From JBAVQS01 sp049694275 (GTDB lineage Bacteria > Chloroflexota > Anaerolineae > UBA4142 > SHND01): a stretch of DNA of 32,263 bases. Within the stretch, counting starts at the first letter, position 1; each line of letters opens with the position of its first letter. Positions 25,640 to 32,263 of this stretch are shown here, one piece after another. The stretch covers positions 1 to 32,263 of the forward strand of contig JBAVQS010000078.1 in NCBI GenBank assembly GCA_049694275.1, given 5' to 3'. The translations under genes and the position numbers were made by a program. The notes under the pieces are model-generated. The model did no database searches. It saw only the letters and a program-made list of their open reading frames with translations, and was not told the origin of the DNA.

Positions 25640-27337
25640 TTATCCTTCACCTGACGTGTGTCCCTCTGCTTTCTCGACCAGTTCGAGAATCCGTTTATGC
25701 TCAAAGTTGTAAATCAATTCGGCCAGCCGGTTCGACAGGGCCGGGTTTTGGCCTCGGATTTGATCGGCCAGGCTGGCCATTCGGTCCAGGTCCCCCTCAA
25801 TCGTCGCCTGACGCAATTCAGTCAGCCATTCGGCCGGCGCCCCTGCCAGCGAAGGCTCCGGGATGGATTCTTTTTCGCCGATGTCTTGCGCGCCCAGCTC
25901 CTGGAGCACGCGACGCAGGTCGAAATCCTCCGAGGTGAATTGGGCGCCCCCAGCCTTCATCCGGGTTAGCGCTAACACATGATTGATGAGCGCCAGTAGA
26001 TGTTCGCCGCTGGCGCCGATGGCATTCAGGCTCTTGCGCTGCTCGACGGTGAGATTGGAAGCGGGCGCCAGGAGTTGGGCAAAGCCCATGATCGAGTTGA
26101 GGGGGGTGCGCAACTCGTGGCTCATGTTGGCCAAAAAGACGCTCTTGGCCTCGCTGGCAGTCTCGGCGGCGGCGCGCGCTTCTTCGGCCGCACGCTGCGC
26201 TTGTTCAGCCATGATCCGCGCCTCTTCCGCAGCCTGTTTGGCTTTCTGTTCCTGCTCGAACAGGCGGGCGTTGTCAATTGCCTCTGCCACCTGGCCGGCA
26301 ATCGTCTCTGCCAGTTTCACTTCGGCGGAGGTAAACTCCCGCCCCGCTTCGTTACTGGCGATGGTAATGACGCCGATGCCCGCGCCATGCACTTGCAAGG
26401 GCGCCGTCAAAAGGCATTCGACATGCCGCCCCTCCATCTGGGGAATCGCTGTGGGCAAAAAGTTCACTTGCGAGCGTGAGACGACGACGGATTGCCTGGT
26501 TTCAATGACCCGCGCCGCAGTCGGATCGCTCGCCAGGGAATAGACGGCGCCGGTCAGACCGGGCATGTTGGGTGCGTGGGAATGATGCGCCCAAATAGAC
26601 AGGTTCATTGTGCCCGGATCCAGCAAACCGATCACCCCGACCTGTGCATTGAACAGTGGGGGGATCATTTCGGAAACGGTTTCCAGAACCGCTTGCAGGT
26701 CGAGCGTCGTAGCCACCGCCTCGGCAATTCGGTTGAGCGCGGCCAACTCATTCACGCGCGCCGTCAACTCCTCCTCGCTGCGCCGAACGCGCTTGAGGCT
26801 GCGGCTCAGATGGTCGATGGTCACGTACAGCAAAGTGCCTGTAAAACCGAGGAGGGTACACAGCGTGATAATTTCTGCAAACCCGGTGGAGGCGCTGAAC
26901 TTGTTTACGATCAGACCCTGAGTTTCCGCATAACCAAGTGTGGCGACCGCGCCCACGCTCAACACGCTATAACCGACGACGCCGCGTCTCCCCAACATCA
27001 GGCCGGCGAGCACGATGGTCAATGGGTAGATGAACAGGCCTTCGTCATGAATGCCTTCATTCGCTATAACAAGGTAGGTGGCGACGACAAAGGCGAACAG
27101 GGGAGAAATCAGGCGGACCGGCGCCAGGCGACCTTGCCGTGTGAGCCACAAGATAAACAGGCAACTGACACAAGCCACAACGCCTACATTGATAAAATAG
27201 TACGAACCGACGACGAGCCCGGCGGCGGTGATGATCCCGCTGGCAATCAGCGCGCTGATTAAAATGATGTAGGCTATTTTTCTAGAATAGCTCCGGTCCT
27301 GTTCTTCTAGTTCAGCCCAGCGCTTGAGTAACTGCAT
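25640..27337 (-). CDS. Kinase-like 6TM-GAF-HisKA protein lacking ATPase and receiver domains
   Basis: This 565-aa protein has about six membrane helices (about 20-180), a GAF domain (about 205-350), a long Ala/Glu coiled coil and a HisKA helix pair with SHELRTPLNS, phospho-acceptor His near 407. The usual ATP-binding domain (N-box, G-boxes) and the receiver are absent. About 20 residues after the HisKA hairpin the chain passes through LQELGAQDIGEKES into the C-terminal helical module (APAEWLTELRQA, GDLDRM). The frame is continuous, so this is an in-frame loss and not a frameshift. The protein cannot phosphorylate itself but could dimerise with, or be phosphorylated in trans by, neighbouring kinases. 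ATG at 27335-27337 is preferred; a TTG directly before it (27338-27340) is also possible, with GGAGG at 27348-27352. It follows the receiver-cyclase by 45 nt. Confidence 0.88.
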   Translation of the reverse strand: MQLLKRWAELEEQDRSYSRKIAYIILISALIASGIITAAGLVVGSYYFINVGVVACVSCLFILWLTRQGRLAPVRLISPLFAFVVATYLVIANEGIHDEGLFIYPLTIVLAGLMLGRRGVVGYSVLSVGAVATLGYAETQGLIVNKFSASTGFAEIITLCTLLGFTGTLLYVTIDHLSRSLKRVRRSEEELTARVNELAALNRIAEAVATTLDLQAVLETVSEMIPPLFNAQVGVIGLLDPGTMNLSIWAHHSHAPNMPGLTGAVYSLASDPTAARVIETRQSVVVSRSQVNFLPTAIPQMEGRHVECLLTAPLQVHGAGIGVITIASNEAGREFTSAEVKLAETIAGQVAEAIDNARLFEQEQKAKQAAEEARIMAEQAQRAAEEARAAAETASEAKSVFLANMSHELRTPLNSIMGFAQLLAPASNLTVEQRKSLNAIGASGEHLLALINHVLALTRMKAGGAQFTSEDFDLRRVLQELGAQDIGEKESIPEPSLAGAPAEWLTELRQATIEGDLDRMASLADQIRGQNPALSNRLAELIYNFEHKRILELVEKAEGHTSGEG

Positions 27338-27382
27338 CAATCGGCGGCCTCCAGCCCCCGCCTCTCCCCGTTCGTCGGGCGA

Positions 27383-28735
27383 TTATGCCGGGCCTCCGGG
27401 TTGGGAATAGAAAGCGCTCCCAGGGAAAGTTCCCTCCAACTGAGAGCAGCGCCGCAAATAGAGCCGCGCCGCCTGGTCGTCCGGATTCTGACCCAGCACC
27501 AGAGAAAACTGATCGCGGGCGCGGTCAAACTCTCCCGCATAGTACAGGTGCAGTCCGTGATCAAACGCCAGGCCGGTTTTCAGCTTGCGCTCGACGACCG
27601 GATGGGGCTGGCCATCGAGGATTTCAAAGACCGAGGCCCAATTTTCCTTGCCCCGGACCTGAAGCCGGTCGACAAAACGATAGTGGTATTTTGAAGGATC
27701 GGGCAACCGCTCTAACATCTCGGCGCTCGCGATCACCGACGCGCCATAGATCTTGCAGAGCTCTTCGAGGCGGGCGGCCGTATTGACGACGTCGGAAATG
27801 ACCGTGCCCTCCATCCGCTGGTTATCGCCGATAATGCCCAGAATCAGTCGCCCGGTATGCAGCCCAATGCCGACATTGAGAAGCGGCTCGCCGTTAGCCT
27901 CGAAATCCAGATTGAAATCGGCCACGGTTTGCTGTATGGCAATCGCCGCCTGCAAAGCACCCTCGGCGCTCTCGGGAAAGAGCGCGAGAACTCCATCCCC
28001 CAGGTACTTGTCAATAATGCCGCGGAACTGCCGGATCAATGGGCTGACCCGTCCAAAATAGTTATTGAGAAAGTTAAAACTCTCCTGTGGGGTCATGCGC
28101 TCGGCGCGCGGGGTAAACCCCTGAATATCCGCAAACATGATCGTCATGTCCTGCTGTACCTGATCGCCCAGCCGGATGTCCACTACGCTGGGCTTGTGCA
28201 GGTAATCCAGAAATTCCCGCGGCACAAAGCGCTCATAGGCCGTATTGAGGGCGACCAACTCGGCCGTGCGCTCTTGCACCCGCTTTTCAAGCCAGTCGTT
28301 CGCGCGTTCCAACTCGGCATTGGCCGTCTCGACCCTCTTTTGCAAATCCCGCAGCGCCAGGTGGGTTTCGATGCGCGCCAGCACCTCTTCCAGGTGAAAC
28401 GGCTTGGTGACGTAATCGACGCCCCCCGCCGTAAACGCGTTGAGCTTATCCCGAGTGTCGTCGAGAGCGCTAATAAAAATAATGGGAATGTCGCGCGTCG
28501 CTTCGTCTGCCTTGAGCTGGGCGCAGACCTCATAGCCATTCATGCCCGGCATCATCACGTCGAGGAGCATGAGGTCCGGACGGTTCGCCCGCACCGACTC
28601 GAGCGCGCGCGCGCCATCCTCTGCAATCCGCAGCCGGTAGCCTTGCTGGCTGAGCATCTGCGCCAGCAGGCGCAGATTGGCCGGCGTGTCGTCTACAATC
28701 AAAATACTCGCCTGGGGCGTATTGGATTTGTTCAT
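27383..28735 (-). CDS. Receiver-adenylate cyclase (class III) with C-terminal TPR-like repeat
   Basis: This 450-aa response regulator probably makes cAMP. The receiver (about 9-125) has D15/D16, phospho-acceptor D59 in MLLDVMMPGMNG and Lys111. A coiled coil (about 130-165) leads to the cyclase domain (about 190-375). Metal-binding Asp203 (FADIQGF) and Asp247 (KYLGDG), purine-specifying Lys243 and Thr311, and transition-state Asn318 and Arg322 (VVNTAARLE) are all present, so an active homodimer is expected. The Lys/Thr pair is the class IIIb pattern, known from cyanobacterial CyaC-type enzymes. A single TPR-like segment (about 393-425) follows. The frame is open further upstream, but ATG at 28733-28735 is chosen because GGAGAG precedes it by about 8 nt and the receiver starts there. 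It is the first gene after the promoter at 28863-28891 and the only visible effector of the array. Confidence 0.92.
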   Translation of the reverse strand: MNKSNTPQASILIVDDTPANLRLLAQMLSQQGYRLRIAEDGARALESVRANRPDLMLLDVMMPGMNGYEVCAQLKADEATRDIPIIFISALDDTRDKLNAFTAGGVDYVTKPFHLEEVLARIETHLALRDLQKRVETANAELERANDWLEKRVQERTAELVALNTAYERFVPREFLDYLHKPSVVDIRLGDQVQQDMTIMFADIQGFTPRAERMTPQESFNFLNNYFGRVSPLIRQFRGIIDKYLGDGVLALFPESAEGALQAAIAIQQTVADFNLDFEANGEPLLNVGIGLHTGRLILGIIGDNQRMEGTVISDVVNTAARLEELCKIYGASVIASAEMLERLPDPSKYHYRFVDRLQVRGKENWASVFEILDGQPHPVVERKLKTGLAFDHGLHLYYAGEFDRARDQFSLVLGQNPDDQAARLYLRRCSQLEGTFPGSAFYSQPGGPA

Positions 28736-28862
28736 TGGAATCTCTCCATCGGTTGTACCGCGATCTCGTCCCGGAGCAATTAAACCAACACCAGCGTGGC
28801 CGGGCAAATTGCACAAGCGACTTGGTGAGAGGCGCCTACCCTCGGGCATTAACCCTGCGCCT

Positions 28863-28891
28863 ATTTTAGGGCCGCTTTGCACTGGCGTCAA
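28863..28891 (-). promoter_or_regulatory. sigma70-type promoter of the signalling array
   Basis: On the minus strand TTGACG (complement of 28886-28891) is followed after 17 nt by TAAAAT (complement of 28863-28868). Transcription would start near 28856, about 120 nt before the receiver-cyclase ATG. It lies directly downstream of the intrinsic terminator at 28921-28949, so it opens a new transcription unit. No comparable promoter was noticed in the short gaps down to 3609. Confidence 0.65.
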
Positions 28892-29115
28892 TCTGGCAAT
28901 GATTCGGATGTCTCTATATGAAAAAAGCTCACCCAATCTTGGGTGAGCTCACTCCCTCGGATGCCATGTTGTTTAGTGGGGTTATCTATGAGGTCTCGAA
29001 TCGAATGCTCGCCAACTCCGGCAACTCCACCCGCGGAATCCTGCCCGAGTTGCTCAAAGAGCATGCCCAGGTTTGTCGGATTATCGTCGACGATAAATAG
29101 AGTCTCTTGCGTCAT
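28888..29115 (-). pseudogene. Truncated and decayed response-regulator receiver remnant
   Basis: The frame starts at ATG 29113-29115, overlapping the TGA of the upstream hybrid kinase (ATGA), the usual sign of a coupled receiver gene. The first 22 residues, with FIVDDNPTNLGMLFEQLG, are a clear receiver beta1-alpha1. The next bases match the expected RAGFR only in another frame, and VAGVGEHSI then resembles the normal VAE-x-GE segment in the original frame, which suggests paired small frameshifts. No phospho-acceptor Asp or Lys follows, and the rest of the frame simply reads through a terminator hairpin. It is a remnant of a receiver protein once co-translated with the hybrid kinase; a short expressed peptide cannot be excluded. 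Confidence 0.65.
28921..28949 (-). terminator. Intrinsic (rho-independent) terminator
   Basis: Two perfectly complementary 10-nt arms (28926-28935 and 28940-28949, AGCTCACCCA and its complement) enclose a 4-nt loop. On the minus strand the stem is followed by a T-run (complement of 28921-28926). This ends the transcript of the hybrid kinase entering from 32263 and its receiver remnant, and separates it from the array that starts at 28891. Confidence 0.85.
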
Positions 29116-32100
29116 TGGCGGAGCCCATCTGCCCGGTATGATTTCAGCAACTTGCGCAGCCGATCAATGAGAAAAGCTTTACCCAGGTGGTCGACCTTGT
29201 CGGCAAAAGGCTGTAACTGCGGGTCCCGCTGCGCCAGTTCATCCGCCCGTTGTTGAATGGCTTCAATATCACCCAATCGCGCCAACTCTTCCAGGGCGGC
29301 TAACTCGTCCGGCGGCGGCAGAATGATGACTGTTTCCCTTTGGTTCTCCTTGCCGGCTGCCGGTGTGCTTTCTTGAATCCATTCCAGTCCCAGGCGCCGC
29401 TGCAGCTTGTCCAGCACCTCGTCCACCTGGATCGGCTTGGGAATGAAATCATCGCAGCCCGCCTCCTGGCTCTTTTGGCGATCCTCTTCAAACGCGCTGG
29501 CCGAAATCCCGATAATCACCATATGCGGTAACGGGAGCGCTCGAATCTTCCGGGTCGCTTCCAGCCCGTCTAAACCCGGCATGATCAAATCCATCAGCAC
29601 CAGATCCGGCGATTGCGTCTGTGCCAGCTCCACCCCCGCCTGTCCATCGGCTGCCTCGATCACCTCCAGATCCAACGGAACAAGCAGGTCGCGCAACACC
29701 GCGCGATTGGCCGGCTTGTCATCCACCACCAGTACCCTGCGCCGGGGCCCCTTGTAACCGATGACCTGGGCGGGTTTGACCGGCGCCGCCTCGCTCATCT
29801 CGCCACGAGGTAAAGCCACCTCCACCCAAAAGGTGGAGCCTTGCCCGACCGTGCTCTCTACACCCAGCCGCCCGCCCATCGACTCGACCAGCCGCCGGCT
29901 GATCGCTAACCCTAACCCCGTGCCTTCAATATCACCCGGGCGTCCCTTCCCCTGCTGAAACGGCAAAAAGATCGCATCCAACTCGTCGGACGGAATCCCT
30001 GGCCCCGTGTCCTGCACCGCAAAACGCAAACCGCTCGTGTGCCAACTGACTTGAAAGCGAACCTCGCCTTGGTGGGTAAATTTCACTGCATTTCCCAATA
30101 GATTGATCAACACCTGGCGCAGTCGTTTTTCATCCCCAATCACAACCGCCGGCAGATCCGCCGGCGACTCGAATCGAAACTGCAGGTACTTGTTTGCGGC
30201 GCGTTCCTCAAAGATGGCTACGAGGTTCTTGACAAAGCGGGGGAGCTCGAACTCGCCCCGCAGCAGTTCCATTCGCCCGGCCTCAATGCGGGAGAGATCG
30301 AGGATATCGTTGAGCAGGCCGAGCAGGTGCTCGCTGCTTTGCCGGATGATCCCCAGACGCTCCTGTTGATAGTCCGTGGCGGCAGGGTCGCGCTGTAGGA
30401 CCTGGACATAGCCCAGAATGGCGTTGAGCGGGGTGCGGAGTTCATGGCTCATATTGGCGAGAAAGGCGCTCTTGGCGCGGTTCGCCACTTCCGCCTCTTG
30501 CCGTGCCTTTTCGGCGGCAGCATGCGCCTGCTGCAAAGCTTCCTCCTTGCGTTTCAATTCGGTTAAATCGGTCAGCGTAATAATCGCGCCCACATATTGA
30601 CCGTCACGGAGACGTGGTGAGCCGCTGAGCAAAGTGGGCATAATACTTTTATCTTTGCGGATCATCCGTAGCTCATAGCTGGTGACCTGGCCGGCCACCC
30701 GCGCCTGGCGTGCCTCGCGCAAGATCGGAATATCCTCCGGGACCGTATGCGCGTATCCCGTCTGGCCGATGAGCTCTTCGGGTGCATAACCGAGCATTCG
30801 CGTCGCCGCGGCGTTGGCGAATACGATTCGGCTCTCGGCGTCCGTAACCGTCAACCCCTGACCCATCGCATTCATCACCTGCAACGCAAAATCGCGCTCT
30901 ACCCGCAGGGCTTGCTCCACCTGCCGCCGCCGCAGCGCGTTGGCAAAGACCCGGGCAATGAGATGCAGCGGCTGCACCAAGTCGTCGGGCCAGGTGCGCG
31001 CCACTGAAAAGCTGGCGAGACCGATCACACCCAGAAACCGGCCCCCCACGATCAAGGGGAGCGCAAGGTGTGATTTCATTCCGCTCTGCAAGAAATATTC
31101 CCGCTCCGCTGCCGCTTCCGGCGGAAGATCGCTCACCGTCTCCACCCGTACGGGTTCCCCCCGGCGCAGCGTCTCAACATACCAGTGCAGCGAGCTCACA
31201 TTGACGCCAACCTCAGACGGGATCCCGGGAACCGCGTACGTGTATATCGTCCATGACTCACCGGTCTCTTGCGCAAATTCCACCAGAGAACAGCGCTCGA
31301 CGTTGAGAAACCTGGCAATCCGTTCCAGCCCGCGTTTGATCTCCGGATAGACCGCATCCGCAGGGACATTGACGAGCGCGGCTGAGAGCTCGGTGAGCAG
31401 CGCTTCAAACCGCAGGCGGTCCTCCAGCGCCGCTTTTGTCCGCTCGCGCTCGGTAATGTCCTGGTGATGCCACAAACGGCCATATAACTGACCCTCGATC
31501 CAAATCGGGACAAAATCGCGCAAGTACGTCCGCCCCCGCCTCATCACAACCTCTTCGCCCCTCACCGGCTGGTCCTGTTCGATAATTTGCCGAATGCGGG
31601 CCACCGCGTCATCCGGGTTGGTGTAGGCGCTGGCAATCTTGCGAATCATCTCAGCGGAGTTCAAGCCGACCAGGTCTGAAGGAGACTCGGCCAACTCAAA
31701 GAGGTTACAAAAAGCCTGGTTGGCATATTCGACGCGGCCCTCTTTCGTTACAACCAGTACGCTGGCATACAGGCTCGAAAGCAGAGCGCCCAAAAGATGG
31801 GTCCGTTGGCGGAGCACCTCCTCGGCCCGTTTGCGTTCCGTAATATCGTGGAAGATGAACAGGCGGCCGACCGTACGCCCGCCGTTATCTTGCACCGGCG
31901 AAAGGGTCAGGTCATAGATTCGCAGCTCCCCGCCGGGGCGGAGGGTGACCTCTTGCCTGAGCGCAGGCAGGTCCAGGCAGGACCGGAACAACTCTCCCCA
32001 CGCCGGTAGCAAGGAATCCGTCGCTTGTCCAATCGAGCGGGGAGAAAGCCCTAGCGCTGTGGCGGCAGCCCGATTGAAATCGATCATCCGGCCTTGCGTA

Positions 32101-32263
32101 TCCAATACGATGACCAGGTCGTCGATGTTTTCCACGACCGTACTGCGCGCAATCGGCGTCACGCTAAACATCCGCTCGCGGAGCACAGCCCACCAATAGA
32201 CGACCGCGGTAAAAGTAAAGGTCATGGTTGCAAAATCCAGCCCGCGCACTGGAGTGATGCCAA
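29112..32263 (-). CDS. 7TM-PAS-GAF hybrid histidine kinase (partial, 5' end outside window)
   Basis: The frame is open to the window edge: codons before the apparent GTG at 32249 read GITPVRGLDFATMTF, the end of a HisKA_7TM membrane domain like that of the kinase at 23183-25627, so the true start lies beyond 32263. Counting from that GTG, the last membrane helix (about 8-25) is followed by PAS (about 40-145), PAS (about 155-275), GAF (about 290-450), PAS (about 465-575), HisKA SHELRTPLNA with His602, an ATPase domain (GTGLGLAIS) and a receiver with Asp887 in LMDLIMPGLDG and Lys938. The last 65 residues are a diverged form of the C-terminal helical module (ELARLGDIEAI) and lack the Trp seen in the others. 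The gene belongs to the transcription unit that ends at the terminator at 28921-28949. Confidence 0.9.
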   Translation of the reverse strand, partial: GITPVRGLDFATMTFTFTAVVYWWAVLRERMFSVTPIARSTVVENIDDLVIVLDTQGRMIDFNRAAATALGLSPRSIGQATDSLLPAWGELFRSCLDLPALRQEVTLRPGGELRIYDLTLSPVQDNGGRTVGRLFIFHDITERKRAEEVLRQRTHLLGALLSSLYASVLVVTKEGRVEYANQAFCNLFELAESPSDLVGLNSAEMIRKIASAYTNPDDAVARIRQIIEQDQPVRGEEVVMRRGRTYLRDFVPIWIEGQLYGRLWHHQDITERERTKAALEDRLRFEALLTELSAALVNVPADAVYPEIKRGLERIARFLNVERCSLVEFAQETGESWTIYTYAVPGIPSEVGVNVSSLHWYVETLRRGEPVRVETVSDLPPEAAAEREYFLQSGMKSHLALPLIVGGRFLGVIGLASFSVARTWPDDLVQPLHLIARVFANALRRRQVEQALRVERDFALQVMNAMGQGLTVTDAESRIVFANAAATRMLGYAPEELIGQTGYAHTVPEDIPILREARQARVAGQVTSYELRMIRKDKSIMPTLLSGSPRLRDGQYVGAIITLTDLTELKRKEEALQQAHAAAEKARQEAEVANRAKSAFLANMSHELRTPLNAILGYVQVLQRDPAATDYQQERLGIIRQSSEHLLGLLNDILDLSRIEAGRMELLRGEFELPRFVKNLVAIFEERAANKYLQFRFESPADLPAVVIGDEKRLRQVLINLLGNAVKFTHQGEVRFQVSWHTSGLRFAVQDTGPGIPSDELDAIFLPFQQGKGRPGDIEGTGLGLAISRRLVESMGGRLGVESTVGQGSTFWVEVALPRGEMSEAAPVKPAQVIGYKGPRRRVLVVDDKPANRAVLRDLLVPLDLEVIEAADGQAGVELAQTQSPDLVLMDLIMPGLDGLEATRKIRALPLPHMVIIGISASAFEEDRQKSQEAGCDDFIPKPIQVDEVLDKLQRRLGLEWIQESTPAAGKENQRETVIILPPPDELAALEELARLGDIEAIQQRADELAQRDPQLQPFADKVDHLGKAFLIDRLRKLLKSYRADGLRQ

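Noticed and set aside
28736..28936. Upstream extension of the receiver-cyclase frame by 67 codons
   Set aside because: It crosses the promoter and has no receiver-like sequence, while the ATG at 28733-28735 has a good ribosome-binding site.
28950..29060. tRNA-like stretch (GATTCGAGAC on the minus strand) downstream of the receiver remnant
   Set aside because: No acceptor stem, anticodon arm or D-arm could be paired around it.
8774..30600. Recurring DNA stretches at the HisKA motif (near 10150, 15365, 18190, 24510, 26100 and 30420) considered as a dispersed repeat
   Set aside because: They encode the same conserved SHELRTPLNA helix in each kinase, so protein-level conservation explains them without a separate repeat element.

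Overview
The window is a GC-rich bacterial segment in which every substantial gene lies on the minus strand. The mix of genes suggests Chloroflexota (Anaerolineae or a related class) or, less likely, a cyanobacterium-like signalling specialist. The basis is many PAS/GAF hybrid kinases with 7TM sensor inputs, a receiver-cyclase protein, a V4R protein, and a gyrase A with an odd C-terminus. No 16S rRNA or ribosomal protein gene is present, so the placement is inference.

Layout from high to low coordinates, which is the direction of transcription. (1) 32263-28921: a hybrid kinase whose 5' end is outside the window, then a decayed receiver remnant coupled to it by an ATGA overlap, then a strong intrinsic terminator. 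(2) 28891-3609: a new sigma70-type promoter (TTGACG-17-TAAAAT), then eleven closely spaced signalling genes over about 25 kb. In order these are receiver-adenylate cyclase, a 6TM-GAF kinase-like protein without an ATPase domain, a 7TM-PAS hybrid kinase, a V4R zinc-type sensor, a 1930-aa HAMP/PAS/GAF hybrid kinase, a 7TMR-DISM hybrid kinase, a receiver-kinase, a PotD-like binding lipoprotein, a dCache-HAMP hybrid kinase, a second receiver-kinase and an 8-PAS NtrB-type kinase. A 113-bp MITE-like element with an 8-bp target duplication splits the lipoprotein and dCache genes. (3) 3575-421: a separate promoter and a gyrase A subunit gene, gyrA, with a lysine/glutamate-rich tail. (4) 356-1: a small gene that appears to be cut by the right end of an IS66-like element.

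The central array looks like one signal-integration operon. Membrane sensors (7TM, DISM, dCache), cytosolic sensors (V4R plus HAMP kinase, PAS/GAF stacks) and a probable polyamine-type binding protein feed histidine kinases. The only recognisable effector output is a class III cyclase with a Lys/Thr specificity pair; no DNA-binding output domain was seen. Two pairs look like dedicated input modules: V4R with the giant HAMP kinase, and PotD-like lipoprotein with the dCache kinase. The cluster shows expansion by duplication (two near-identical receiver-kinases, a shared C-terminal helical module in six proteins) and decay (loss of an ATPase domain, the receiver remnant, and two mobile-element insertions).
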